From Vandiemenella viatica (Eukaryota > Arthropoda > Insecta > Orthoptera > Morabidae): a DNA stretch of 64,000 nucleotides. The DNA lies in contig CM061918.1 in the NCBI GenBank assembly GCA_031002005.1, forward strand, positions 59,029,478 to 59,093,477, written 5' to 3'. Under the pieces are notes generated by a model. That model ran no database searches. It had not been told where the DNA came from and was given only the letters and a program-made list of their open reading frames with translations. Positions 32,886-43,874 of the stretch are shown here, piece by piece; positions within the stretch are counted from its first letter, which is position 1; every line of letters begins with the position of its first letter. The translations under genes and the position numbers were made by a program.

Positions 32886-34134
32886 GTATTTACTGGCGCG
32901 CAAAAACAAATCTCTGTTTAGACAGTGTCCGACACTGTCGCCGTTATTTCGTGGGAACGTCAGTCATCTGTAGTGAATGGAAATTTAAACTGGGTTTGAC
33001 GGAGTTCGATCGACCTCCATTGCACTCTCCATCTCGTCAGCAACGAAATCCACCTCCAGGATCGTCAGATACCGCTTGAGTTGTCGGAGCACGCTTACGT
33101 TGTCTGTATTCGCTGCAGTTCTGCGAGTTGGTTCTGGGTTCGCGCCCGGCGTTTGCTGTGTCATTCTATTCTGAACTCACTGCACTACGCATTCGTGCCA
33201 AACATTTGTAATTTTTTTCCTTGTGCTTTTCCCTCATATATCGCGAAAATTCAAGAAAATTTTAAAAGTTTTTCAAATTTGCAGCATTTTTTTTTTTTTT
33301 TTTTTTTGAATACCATTACAGAATTGAAATCCAGGATGTGTGCAGTCTTTCTCAAAACAACTCTTGGTTTACTTGGAATTGCATAATTAGTATTTGCGAT
33401 ATGATCCCGTTTATGTAAATGTGCCTAATCTGGAATGTCGAAGATTGTGGGTTCATTTTGAGCCCGTAGTTCGCGATGTCCCGTGCTACTAATGTCAAAG
33501 CGGTATTGGCATGAACTTTCATATTTAAAACAAGATCAAGATATCGGAGCTATGTTTGTTTTTAATAGAATTGTGAAATTACTTCGACAGGACCTGCCTC
33601 TCATTTGAACGCGATTGCCTCACCATTCCCTGCATTGGTTCTGAAGACGTCAAAAACTGCCATGCTATGTGTACCAAAGTGCTGTAGATACTCACGTTGG
33701 AACATACAACACATACGTGATTAGCATGTAGAGATTAATTGGAGAGAGTGGTGATACTTGGTTCAGGGTGCTGGAGGATGTAAGGATTACTCTTAAGATG
33801 ATAATTACAAGTGATGGTTAATTAGAATATCGGCTCACAAAGAATCGCTGCTAGGTATCATTTTTCAATGTTTGAAAAATAGCAGCATGTTATGGACGAA
33901 TAACTAGATCCATCTTTACACATATTAGCTGCCCTTCACTTATAACCACACATAAAACATGGTTTATCAAGATATCTGTCCAAACTAATAAGGAGTTATT
34001 GTTATTAATCAATTAGAAACACTGTTCCGAAACATTCACTAAATTCCGTAAAAACTGCGTCAACCACCATAATTAAATTTCCACAATGCCTTTACATTAA
34101 CTTGATATAATCACTCGATAATACTCGTTGGTAA
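32886..34134. other. Unrecognised sequence
   Basis: About 1.2 kb without recognised coding or repeat structure. A T-run at 33289-33307 is the only low-complexity feature. Short frames have no motif. Confidence 0.4.
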
Positions 34135-34495
34135 GAACAGATATGACGTTTCAGAGGTCACGAAAGGACAAAGTAAGGAATGAAATTAATCGTTCAGAAG
34201 CCGGTATGAACACCAGTGTGACCAAATCCTGACAGCCGTCTCGTCTGAGGTGGTATGGACATGTCCAAAGGATGGTGGAGGGGAGAAAATCAAAGACCTA
34301 CTTTAGTATGAACATCAAAGGTACAAGACGTCTAGGTAGGCGCAAAAACAAATGAATACACAATATCAAGGAGGATCTGGAAGACATAAGGATTAACCAT
34401 TAACAGAAGCTATTCATGGACAGGAAGAAGCGGACATTACCCGTGATTAGCATCCGGGAGAATGGAACTGGAGACTAATGATGATGATGAAAAAA
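34135..34495 (+). mobile_element. LINE 3' end (YGHVQR family), plus copy
   Basis: Encodes KDKVRNEINRSEAG, then LRWYGHVQRMVEG (34247), SMNIKGTRRLG and a terminal block ending in atgatgatgatgaaaa. It matches the minus-strand copy at 14150-14540 in block order and terminal repeat. ORF2 C-terminus and 3' UTR of a LINE, with stops. Confidence 0.7.
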
Positions 34496-34679
34496 GGCAG
34501 ATTACGGTGCGGTTACGGCCATAATACAGAGGCCTCTGCCTCACGAGTCCAGACTTAATGACATACAGGAACACACTCCTCTCTCAACAACTAAAGATCA
34601 TAATAATACTTACAGCTACAAACTTAGACAACCCCTAAAGACTAAACACACTACTAACAGTTGAATCTTTTTTTTCAAC

Positions 34680-35140
34680 TGGTTTGATGCAATCCTCTAT
34701 CCCTTCCTATCCTCTGCTAACCTTTTCATCTCTACATATCCCTTACAACCCACGTCCTAAATTATCTGCTTCATATATTCTAATCTCTGCCTTCTTCTAC
34801 AGTTCTTACCTTCAGCTGTACCCTACACCAGCAAATTCACCAATCCAGCATGTCTCAAAATATGACCTACCAGCCTGTCTCTTCTTTCTGTAAGTTTTTT
34901 ACACAAACGTTTTTCCTCACCCATCATTTTCAAAACTCGGCCATTTCGTACTTTTGTCTGTTCACTTAATTTTTAGCATTCTTCTGTAACACCACATTTC
35001 AAATGCCTCAGTTTTCTTTCTTTCTGGTATTTTTAATGTCCATGTTTCGATACCATAAAGTGCTGTGGTCCAAACATAGAGTTCCAAAACGTTCTTTCTA
35101 ATCTCCAAATCCATATTTGGAACTAAAAGATTATTTTTTT
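34680..35140 (-). mobile_element. LINE 3' end (GHILRH family), minus copy
   Basis: The inverse of this stretch matches 20840-21070: gcatcaaaccag near 34682, cccttacaacccacg near 34740, and the cagcatgtctcaaaatatga block near 34847. It extends further 5' than the copy at 20.8 kb, to about 35140, including a block (aaagtgctgtggtccaaaca at 35058) that probably encodes the region before GHILRH. Confidence 0.7.
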
Positions 35141-35248
35141 CATGAGGATTTTTTTGCTAGTGGAATCTTACCATACAATAACTGGGAATACATTCATCAG
35201 TTTATAAATGCATACAGTTATCATCATCGGCAAGTTCAATCAATAAAT

Positions 35249-35684
35249 CAGGGGTGGCCAACCCGCAGCCCGCCTTAAATATTTTTCCGGCACGCTAGAT
35301 GCATCACAGTTTTACAAACCATATTTATTTTATAATGGCCAAAGTAGAAAAGACCAATGTATTAAAAAATACTTTATTTGTGTATCCATATTTTAAAAAT
35401 TTATTTCATTTGTATTTAAATATTTATTATATATCATTTTTAGTGTTATATATATCTTTAAAATGTGCGTTTAGTATCATTACTATTATATTATCTATGT
35501 TTACATGTAAGAATAATAGTAAACACAATAATAATAACTCATTATGTTTCAATTTTTCACTCCAAAAAAAATGTCTATAATGGGTCTAAATCAAATATGG
35601 GGATATATGCTTTTATATGCGGCCGCCGGAGTTATGATACATTGCCAAAATGGCCCACAAGATCATTTTGGTTGGCGACCCCTG
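35249..35684. mobile_element. Short non-autonomous hAT element with 8-bp target duplication
   Basis: The left end CAGGGGTGGCCAACC and the right end GGTTGGCGACCCCTG are inverted copies with one mismatch and match the common hAT terminus CAGGGGTCGCCAACC. The flanking octamers are caataaat (35241-35248) and cattaaat (35685-35692), 7 of 8 identical. At 436 bp, AT-rich inside and without transposase, it is a MITE-sized deletion derivative. Confidence 0.88.
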
Positions 35685-35699
35685 CATTAAATGATGTTG

Positions 35700-36070
35700 C
35701 TTTTAGAGTCATTAGCTCAGGTAGAGCTTGAGCACTTGTTTCCATGTTTAACGATCTTGGGCGACCCTCTGCGAGTTAACTCCAGCAACCCTTCGTAAGT
35801 CCTGTCCCATCGGTCTGGTGGTTTTCCTCTCTGTGTCTGATGATCTCTTGTGCTCCACTATAACAGTGTTTTTATCCATGTTTCGTCTTTACTCCAAGCA
35901 ACATGGACGTCCCACTGCCACTTTAAGGAGGCTGTCTTCTCCAAGATGTCTGTGACCTTTGTAACTGACCTAATGTCAGTTGCTCTTTTCTTGTCATTTC
36001 TGGTTAATCCAAGCATTGACATTTTCATAGCTCACTGTGCTGTTCAAAGTTTTCCTTGCATAATTAAAAC
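35700..36070 (-). mobile_element. RTE-like LINE 3' relic, minus copy
   Basis: Minus-strand translation gives MKMSMLGLTRNDKK, then TKVTDILEKTASLKWQWDVH and PPDRWDRTYEGLLE, the RTE C-terminal signature (MLG...KVTDI...LKWQW..H...PPTRW.DD). Same family as 1075-2582. 5'-truncated, with stops. Confidence 0.75.
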
Positions 36071-36099
36071 ATACAATATGACTGGTGTGGTGCAACATT

Positions 36100-36604
36100 G
36101 CCACATATAGAAGTATGTACTGAAATTCGGTAGTTTTTTTAAAAAAGCTGGAAAGGCCGCACTAAAATTTGGTTGCTTCACAGTGTGTTCCACTAGACGG
36201 GAATTGGAGAGCTGCGTGGCACGGGACTTGTGAGGCAGGCTGTAGCGAGTGGTGTCCAGTGTCTGGGTGAAACTGGAGCAGTCGTGTCCGCTCGTGCTGG
36301 CTTTCACGCTATTCGGCGTGTTTGCGCTTTTGTTGGAATCAGACGCGCTTTCTGTTAACACCTCACTAACAACCTGCGATTGTTGTCGCCTTTGTGATGT
36401 CGCCATCCAAACAGCTGACCCCAGCATCCGGCTCAGTGTCAACCGTCGCATCTCAACACTTCACAAACAACGCTCGCTGACAGCAGGCAAGCCACGATCT
36501 AATGTTACACAATTTTTCCCGATTTTCTGAACAAGTAAACAACAACAATGGTACCCGTTTTCACCGTCGGGTGTTGTGCTCCCTGTCCGATACTATTGCG
36601 TCCA
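36100..36604. other. Unrecognised GC-richer sequence
   Basis: 135- and 93-codon frames overlap on opposite strands. On the plus strand at about 36410-36540 a frame reads KQLTPASGSVSTVASQHFTN. I do not recognise a family. The even base composition could reflect a TE 5' region. Confidence 0.3.
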
Positions 36605-36845
36605 ACGGACCGAGCGTGGTGGGTGAACGGTTAACGTTCTGACCTCGCATTCGGCAGGACGTCGGTTCGAATCCCCGTCCGGGCATCCAGATTTGGGTTT
36701 CCATGGTTTCCCCAAATCACTCCAGGCGAATGCAGGAATGTTTCATTCAAAAAGGCCATGACCGAATTCCTTCCCGTTCCTTGTCCCCAATCCCATCCCT
36801 CTAATGACCTTAGCCGTCGACGAGGCGTAAAGCAATAAGTAAGTA
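36605..36845 (+). mobile_element. SINE family 1, reference-quality copy (plus)
   Basis: tRNA-derived head: gagcgtggtgggtgaacgg (A-box region), then ggttcgaatccccgtcc (B box GGTTCGAATCC) at 36663-36679. Body: cagatttgggtttccatgg, ccccaaatcactccaggcg, caaaaaggccatgaccg and gaattccttcccgttcc. Tail: ctctaatgaccttagccgtc, then gacgaggcgtaaagcaataa followed by A-rich sequence. Such elements are transcribed by RNA polymerase III and mobilised by a LINE in trans. Confidence 0.88.
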
Positions 36846-37259
36846 AAAGCGTCCAACGATGCGTTATGATTCAAAGATGGAATTTCAAGAGGTCAGACTA
36901 AACTTCTTAGGTTGATCCAAAAGTTTAGAGTTTTGCGTGCACTTATCAAACAATCCTGACAACTAAACCATGTTTCGGGTTGACTGTTATGTATCATCGT
37001 GAATTAAAGCCTCTTGATAAAAGACATCCTAAACAGGGAGAATAATTTAGGTTTATGCCGTTCCTTACGAAACGTGTGAACCAATTTCTACCGCATAGCA
37101 CAAATGCTTGGAATCACCCCAGATGCATTCAGTTTACTTCGTGCTGAAAATAGACGTTTGGTCTCCTTAGAACCCTTTCAGTTCGAAGTAGGCATTCAAG
37201 TTGGAAGTGGTACGAAAATGTTTTAAAACATTATAGCTTTATTGGAGCATAATGAGACG
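36846..37259. other. Unrecognised sequence
   Basis: Holds ttaggttgatccaaaag near 36908, which resembles a mariner end, but I found no partner end and no transposase. Otherwise nothing. Confidence 0.3.
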
Positions 37260-37500
37260 ACGCGTCAGAGAATAAAATGAGTGCCATTGAAACCGAAAGG
37301 TACTACAGAATGGCATGGGATCTACATTGTGGCTTTTAAACACAGCAGTTGGAGGAAGTACAAAGAAGGAGACTTTGGTTTTGGTTTTGGAACATTACCA
37401 CAGAACCCTATTAATATAATAGGGCAGTTGAGTTGGGGTTCATTGGAATACAGGAGGCGGATGAAGGGAGTGCTATGAGGCGTGTATTCTATGAAAATCT
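37260..37500 (+). mobile_element. CR1/L2-like LINE relic
   Basis: Plus-strand GQLSWGSLEYRRRMKGVL (37423-37476), preceded by degenerate EWHGIYIVAFK-type sequence, corresponds to the EVWDP..VQRRAARF..LDWDSLEERRR region of the relic at 1-640. A short, decayed copy. Confidence 0.5.
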
Positions 37501-38129
37501 TCCGGTGTATAATTCCAAAAAATTTTAAGCATTCAGTTTTGGGCCAAAGAAACACATAACGTGCTGTTTTGAAGTCTGCAAAATATTCCGGACAGAAAGA
37601 CATCAAAGCGTTACCAATAGGGCTCCATTTCCTGTTGGGTACACTGTACAATACTCTAAAAAGCAAGAGCAGAATTTTATGTTTTATATTTGTTTTTTTC
37701 CTTTCAAGGAAGCAAATTTCGACGTATTTCAGAGTCAAAAGCCATTGTGGTCAACTTGATGAGAGAACCAAACATGGAATAATCTATGGATTGATGACTG
37801 ATTGGCATCCCCTTAAGAGTAACAACCACATAGATTTAATCGCTTATGTGGGGCGGCTGTCTTTCTTAATCTGTTTATTTACTACTCTACTTTCCTCCCT
37901 CTTTGTGACATTTTCCTCAGTTATAAATAGCAGCACGTCTCTTGGAACACATCGAATTCAAGCGTTTTAAATGAGGACAAGAAAATTAGTCGAACTGATA
38001 AACGTTTTCCAAACGTCCAAAACTCGCAGTCTCACTGTGTCGAATATAAAGGGTATCACCAATATTCCTTGCCTTATGTCTTCCAATTGTAAAGTTTTTA
38101 ATCCTTGCATTTGTGAAGGATAAAACTAC
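37501..38129. other. Unrecognised sequence
   Basis: Overlapping frames on both strands (up to 138 codons) without recognisable motifs. Perhaps more LINE-derived sequence. Confidence 0.3.
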
Positions 38130-38280
38130 AGTGAAAGGAAATTACGTTAGTATGTGGAACAGATAATTGAGGACGAGGGTTATAACGGGTACGTGGATAC
38201 GAAGACGTTAATTAAGTAAAGCAAAGGGTAGATGATTGCATTGGATCTGTAAGGAGATGGGTGCCAGAGGGTAAAACAAT
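38130..38280 (+). mobile_element. LINE 3' end fragment (GHILRH family)
   Basis: attacgttagtatgtggaac..gataattgaggac and gggttataacgggtacgtgg parallel the EYMKQIIQD and VGCKGYV blocks at 20970-21020. Then gattgcattggatctgta parallels the gattgtatcaaaccaat end. Decayed. Confidence 0.55.
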
Positions 38281-38534
38281 CTCCGACTGTTGTTTTAGTC
38301 CGTTAATGTTGGCAGCAGATATCTGTAGGAGTTAAGCCTCTGGCGGATCTGTAATTGCAGCTTGAGCAACTTCTCAAACAGCTGCGTAAACGGTGACCAG
38401 GTATGTAATAGCGTGCAAATGAACTTGGCACTCAAACACAATCTTCGTGACATCCGGTATACGAGCGAGATCAGGTTTGTTACGGATCTAAAGAAATGTT
38501 GCGCTGATGCTCAATCAAAGGGACCAAACAACAA

Positions 38535-38860
38535 AGATTTTTTTAGTTTATTGCTTTACGCCTCGTCGACGGCTAAGGTCATTAGTGGCGGAATGGGACT
38601 GGGGACAAGGAACGGGAAGGAATTCGGGCATGGCCTTTTTGAAGGAAGCATCCCGGCATTCACCTGGAGTGATTTGGGGAAACCATGAAAAACCCAAATC
38701 TGGATGCTCGGATGGGAATTCGAACCGGCGTCCTCCCGAATGCGAGGCCAGAACGTTAACCGTTCATCCGCCACGCACAGTAAACAAACAAAAAAGGGAT
38801 TCCGTCTCTAAAGACCTCGCTGTTAGAGAAACGTTAAGCAGATAAAAAAACAAAAAAAAG
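38535..38860 (-). mobile_element. SINE family 1 copy (minus) plus inverted tail fragment
   Basis: Minus-strand copy (tail gcctcgtcgacggctaaggt at 38561, B-box complement ggaattcgaaccgg at 38716, head to about 38780). Immediately after it a plus-oriented fragment reads gtctctaaagacctcgctgt, then a gttaagcag-A-rich tail (38805-38860). This matches the tail of the variant SINE1 copies at 41975, 52195 and 54390. The result is two SINE tails in inverted arrangement. Confidence 0.8.
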
Positions 38861-39617
38861 GATTGATTTACTAATATTCTAAATGTAGGTACAACTGCGT
38901 TCTGTCGCAAAATTCCCGCATTTGCTTATTAAAATTAAAGTCGATGTGTTAATATATATTAAATTCTTAATAATAAAGACTGAGATGTACGTTTCACTGT
39001 ATGCAAGAAAATTACACACAATGGCGGGGTGGTAAAAGAAAAGACTGATACCTTTTCAGGCATCTTGTTGGAGCAGAATGTTAAAAAATTTACTGAGTTG
39101 ACAAAAAAAATTGTTATAGAACTAATGAATTCAGAAGCTTCCTGCAGCCATCAAACAGAAGAAGAAGAGATAATCAAATCAAACAAATACTTCAGCATGA
39201 TGGATTAATGAAGAAATAGATTGAATGGAGAAATTATAGAGAAAAAACACGGTATGAATTGGTACTACAAACTTAAGAGAGAACTGAGAACATTGGAGAC
39301 CTGCTTGCAATTAGGATGCAGAGAAAAAGAACACCGAAGTTGGTAGCAATGGGTGATCCGAAACAAACAAGTTGAATGTGATTCACGCAAAAACTACTGA
39401 TACCATTTAGTTGCTTCTCAGAGTCGAAATATTTATCGTTCGAGCATCATCGTATTATGCGTATTACTTTTTTTTTCCGCTGACAATTGTTGGAGCCAAT
39501 TTTACGGGGTTTCTACAGCTCCTGCCCCTTCCCGCAGGATTACGCATTCCTATTACAACTTTTTCTGCACTAGAAAGAATGTAACAGGTTCAGCACCACG
39601 CTTCGGCCTTTCTTTAC
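38861..39617. other. Unrecognised sequence
   Basis: A-rich decayed sequence. 39100-39370 has repeated agaga/gaagaa phrases but no readable domain. Confidence 0.35.
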
Positions 39618-39625
39618 CTTCCAAA

Positions 39626-39793
39626 AAGGGATGTAACGAGATCCACATCCGCAATCCGTAAATGCAAAACTTCCGCATGAAATTCTACCTCAGCTTTCGC
39701 ATTCGCATATGCGAAAATTCCGCAGGAAATTCCAACTCAGCTTTCGCATCCGCAATTTTTAATGCGTAAGTATAGCGGATGTATTGTTTGCAT

Positions 39794-39855
<62 letters not shown>

Positions 39856-40548
39856 CTCTTTGTACGAGATTCGTGGTTGTTTCCTTTCTTACCATACTGT
39901 AATAAAACTAACAATTAACTGAACAGTGTTATTACCTAAGCACGAATTTACAAGTTTGAACTTGCAAATAAAGAGGCCTATTCGCGGTCCACCTTGTAGC
40001 ACTTCAGTGTAGAACAAGCGTGGCCAACTCAAAGCGAAGTGGCCCATCAATGAATTTGAATTTGCCCGCCAACTGCAGCGGTCAAGAATTTGCCAGCTAA
40101 AAAACTTCTGCAAAGGTCTCATTGATGTTATTTGCGTTTTTATTATAATTTTTCTAAAAAAGAACTCTGCAATGGCCTCACTGATGGTTTTTACTTTTTG
40201 GTGTAATTTAACTGTGCTACATATATCTTTGTAATATTTACGTTATGTAAATAATTTAATTCACTCGTTAAATTAACCAGCGTTTTTTGTTGTTGAAAGG
40301 TGAGGTAGAAAATAATATGACAGTATAGGATAGAAAGAGACTTTGCTTATGCAAAACATTTTGTGATAATAATATACTTGTATTGATTTTAAGTTTATAT
40401 TTGATAAAATATTAATATATCAGTAATTACAAATATATTTTTCCACATCCGCTTCCGCAATACATCCGCTTCCGCAAACAAATCCGCATCTGCGGATGTC
40501 AAGCACTGAACATCAGCATCCGCAAAGATGAGCTCCGTTATAATCCTA
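39626..40548. mobile_element. hAT-like element with 8-bp target duplication and internal (TA)n
   Basis: The left end AAGGGATGTAACGAG and the inverted right end TAGGATTATAACGGAG are similar. The flanking octamers are cttccaaa (39618-39625) and cttgcaaa (40549-40556), 7 of 8 identical. Subterminal repeats of catccgca/ttccgca types crowd both ends (39640-39770 and 40440-40530), a known hAT feature. A 58-bp (TA)n tract lies at 39795-39852. No transposase is visible. 923 bp. Confidence 0.65.
39795..39852. repeat. (TA)n microsatellite
   Basis: An uninterrupted TA dinucleotide run of about 58 bp inside the hAT-like element. Confidence 0.95.
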
Positions 40549-40559
40549 CTTGCAAATGA

Positions 40560-40765
40560 GTTTTCGCCACGGTACTAATTGTACAGCAGGCTGAGTGTGC
40601 CTGGAGATCCATTACGGACGTTCAGCTTCGATGAAAAATCCTCCGCTTTATCGGGGATCGAATCCTGGTCGTCTGGACTGTACTCTGGTTTACTGTGGCA
40701 TAACAGGGTTAAGGGAGAGGTCGGTACATTACCAGGCCAGGTGAATGAACATGAGGGCAACATCT
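40560..40765 (-). mobile_element. tRNA-derived SINE, family 2 (minus), second copy
   Basis: The phrases acagcaggctgagtgtgcct, gacgttcagcttcgatgaaa and tcggggatcgaatcctggtc match 19820-19920 in order. The B-box-like ggattcgatcc reads on the minus strand at about 40660. It begins 4 bp after the right target duplication of the hAT-like element. Confidence 0.6.
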
Positions 40766-40814
40766 TTCTGAAATAATAACCGAATTCCTAGGAACAGATT
40801 ACGAATTTCACAAC

Positions 40815-41060
40815 ATTCGTCGACGGAGGTGCGTCCGGGTGAGTAATCGGTGTGTGTACTCAAACTTCCACCTGTGCTGCATCGCTGGCGACCAGTTTGC
40901 TGACCTTGTTTCGGCTCCCGGATTCAGTCTTGAACGCCGCGGCAATTGGTCGAGCCTATTAAAGCGCCACCTCATTGGCCACGGGAAGGCACGCGGCGTG
41001 GCTTCACATCCATCCGCACGCGTGACGTCATTACTGATCACGGTCTTTAAGAGCTAAGTG
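40815..41060. promoter_or_regulatory. CpG-richer promoter-like island with two CCAAT boxes and a CRE
   Basis: GC- and CpG-richer than its surroundings. Two inverted CCAAT boxes (ATTGG at 40945-40949 and 40974-40978, 29 bp apart) are followed 45 bp later by a perfect palindromic CRE, TGACGTCA, at 41023-41030. NF-Y pairs near a CREB/ATF site are a classic RNA polymerase II promoter arrangement. No gene starts recognisably on either side, so it may serve an unseen exon, a non-coding transcript or a transposon. Inference only. Confidence 0.4.
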
Positions 41061-41253
41061 CTGCGACTGATCCGATTAAAGCAACAAAAATTATGTATTT
41101 TATAACTAACAGGAAACTTACAGTACGGGGCAGTAACGAGGAAGACTGCGGTAGCGGTGCAACATCTTTCTTCCGGCCAATTTTTCTGATACAGTGACGG
41201 GGTCTATCGCAGATAGCGATTCTACTACAACAACATTGCTCTGCGCGAACTAA

Positions 41254-41451
41254 TGACGTCACAATACTGGAGCAGTCTCGATCACGAGACGCATTATTTT
41301 CAGACAATAATTAGGTTGCAATACACCCTTGACCATTATTTTCAATCGGTAATTAGGTTATAATTCAACCTGGACCAGCATAACACTGCTAGAACTACTT
41401 CAGTGTTTCCAGCAGTGTCTTGCGATTGACTACTGCATTATTGTGACGTCA
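41254..41451. promoter_or_regulatory. Two further perfect CRE palindromes flanking a 42-bp direct duplication
   Basis: TGACGTCA occurs again at 41254-41261 and 41444-41451. Between them, attattttcagacaataatt..ttgacc (41292-41333) is repeated with changes as attattttcaatcggtaatt..tggacc (41334-41375). This makes three perfect CREs in 430 bp with the one at 41023. Function is not shown. Confidence 0.4.
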
Positions 41452-41974
41452 ATTTCTCACACGAAATAATGTTGCAGTAATCCACAGTGATATTATACAG
41501 TATTATTAAACAATTTGACATGGTCCGGAGTTAAATCTGGTAACGCTTCTGTTAATCAAGGAATGGCTTGCAGAATCGAGACTGAAGAAAATGTTTGTAA
41601 GTCTATTAGGGATTGTGTATCGAGTGTAAAATTTATCCGAGCTTGGTAGCTGAACAATAACGTTCGGCGAGACGCGAACCAACAGGCAAAAAGACATGAC
41701 TGGACTTCAGGCAGGGAGACTTAGATCCATGATGACAAGTAATGAGGATGGAGACAGTGCGAGACTTGGGGGAAAAAAATGGCAAAATGTAGGAGAAGGA
41801 AATCGTATGCAGACTTTTTGTGGAAGATGCAGATCAGACATTGCAGAATTTCCGGGGAACTGTACGATTATAATTGGACATATGTGTATCGAGAGGACGA
41901 TCAGATTTGAGGTTGTCGTCGTCGTTGTTGTGGTTGATGATTTTTTTTTTTTGATGTTAGGGTTTTTATTTTTT

Positions 41975-42225
41975 TTTAAACTGCTTTACGTCTCTTTTTA
42001 ACATCGAGGTCTTTAGAGACGGGAAAGGATGGGGGGCAAGGATGGGGGCAAGGAATGGGAAGCAATTCGGCCATGGCCTTTTTGAAGGAAGCATCCCGGC
42101 ATTTGCCTGGAGTGATTTGGGGAAACGATGGAAAACCCAAATCTGGATGCCCGGACGGGGATTCGAACCGCCGTCCTCCCGAATGCGAGGCGAGAACGCT
42201 AACCGTTACACCGCCACGCTCGGTG
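41975..42225 (-). mobile_element. SINE family 1 copy (minus), variant tail
   Basis: Body and head as in the main family (gggattcgaaccgccgtcct at 42159, ending ccgccacgctcgg). The tail differs: cgtctctttttaacatcgag, then gtctttagagacggg, instead of cgcctcgtcgacgtcgag and tcattagaggcgg. Same variant as 52195-52442 and 54390-54635. Confidence 0.85.
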
Positions 42226-42940
42226 ATGTTAGGGTTTCTTTTGCCGCCAGAGTTTTAAGTTTCCGCGTCTTCCGCCGCTGACTCGAGCGCTACACATATG
42301 GAGGAAGCGAAGTCTTGCCATCTGTCAGCCAATCGTGTAACTATGTTCTGTGTATGAGAAGTATATTTTTTGTTTGTGAAATGTGAATTTTACAGTGACA
42401 TGATCCGAGTGGATGGAAGGATGAGTGCTTTATTTGCTCGTAACACCGTAACTGCTTCTCCCGACCTTTCCTTTGCGGAATGTTGGCTGTGAGTGGGATG
42501 AGACCAGAGTGGACTGTGACTCAACAGGTTCTCAAGGACAGATGCTGATCGTGCCGGAACCACTACGCCGCTTCACTGCGTCTTACTGACCTTCGTGTAT
42601 TCCCACCAAATGGTTTCTGGCCACCCTAACATGCCTGTTAAACTTGGAAACCAGTCACGTTCTTTTGAGTCACCATCATCCCCACCATACGCGTATCGTC
42701 CTTTCCCAGATCTCTCGTCTCCATTTAACTTCCTTCACCTCTTTCTTCTTGTCGTCCACGCAACTTGTTGGATCGTCACTTCTCCTTTCCCCTCCCCTCA
42801 TTCAGTGACGCTATCTTTCGAATTCTTTTATCGCCCATCCTCTTCACATACAAACAGCTTCTTTCTTATGGCCTTTATCTAATTTTGTCTATTGTTGCTG
42901 ATTTTATCTTTCTGTTAGACATCTCTTCTATCTATCTATG
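42226..42940. other. Unrecognised sequence
   Basis: A pyrimidine-rich plus-strand frame at 42595-42882 (95 codons) is low-complexity in composition and has no motif. Nothing else is seen. Confidence 0.35.
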
Positions 42941-43605
42941 AGAGGTGATCAGAAATTAAGGTTTCAAAGTCAGATATTCCTGAAGTGCCGTACGTTATAA
43001 ATAAATTAGTATCGTGGGGTATTTCTAAGACATGCGGTTGACAACTGTGCATTGTTTTAGCCACCCGACATGAGCAGCGCTAGTTATAGGTAAACGCAAA
43101 CGGTGGCTCGCTTGGAAAAATGATCTCGCGAAGAAATCAGCTCAGTTAGTGGATTTCTGTGGGCGAAACATGTAATCGCGACTGAAATTCGCCGACAGCT
43201 GGTAGAGGTTTACAGAGAGACTGTAATGTCTCGTTGGCTTGTCGCAGAATGTTGTCGAAAGTTTGCGGCCGATAGAGATAATGTAACATACAACGACCGC
43301 AGTGGCCAACCCGTCACGGCATTGCATCGAGGAGCTGGTTCAGGACAACATGAGGATCGCAGGAAGCGACTTTCACCTTTTTCCTCATTTGAAGGAGGTG
43401 TACACTCAAGGACAAAATTTTTACCAAGAGGGATTATTCAAACTCATCGCACGAATTGACAATTGCCTGAAGCGATATGGAGACTATGCCGAAAAATAAT
43501 CAAATATATGTACTATCAGTTGGCTGTATTGGTTGTATGAAATAAAATGTAAACGTTTCACTGCATGCTATGTAACCTAAGTCCCTGATAATCCCTCCCA
43601 AACAT
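42940..43605 (+). mobile_element. Internally deleted mariner element
   Basis: N-terminal helix-turn-helix sequence ATEIRRQLVEVYRETVMSRW, then SGQPVTA (43180-43320), is joined directly to the mariner C-terminal end SDFHLFPHLKEVYTQGQNFY, then LIARIDNCLKRYGDYAEK (43366-43495). The whole catalytic DDD core is missing. The ends gatcagaaattaaggttt (42947) and, inverted, atcagggacttaggtt (43574-43589) look like diverged terminal inverted repeats. It is a non-autonomous deletion derivative, and exact ends are uncertain by a few bp. Confidence 0.7.
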
Positions 43606-43874
43606 AGTGCGATTATCTCTGTCAATCTTTAAAATGCAACAGAAATTCTTCAAATTTTGCAGAACGAATCTTTTTGGTGAAGTACAGGTCAGGTTGTTAT
43701 TATAGGCAGGTCACACTCATTTTTGTCACCTACAGGTCCTGCTTAATGAATTTTTGGTTTAAATCCGCGGTTAACATTTAGCTACCCGAACATGTCTACT
43801 CACTGGAAAGTATTCCAGACTCATGATCATACCAAAGGCACGATCACAGTTTTAGACCTAGTTTTACGTGGGTA

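Noticed and set aside
36900..37000. ttaggttgatccaaaag as a mariner terminal repeat
   Set aside because: No inverted partner and no transposase nearby. One-sided similarity of this length is not enough.
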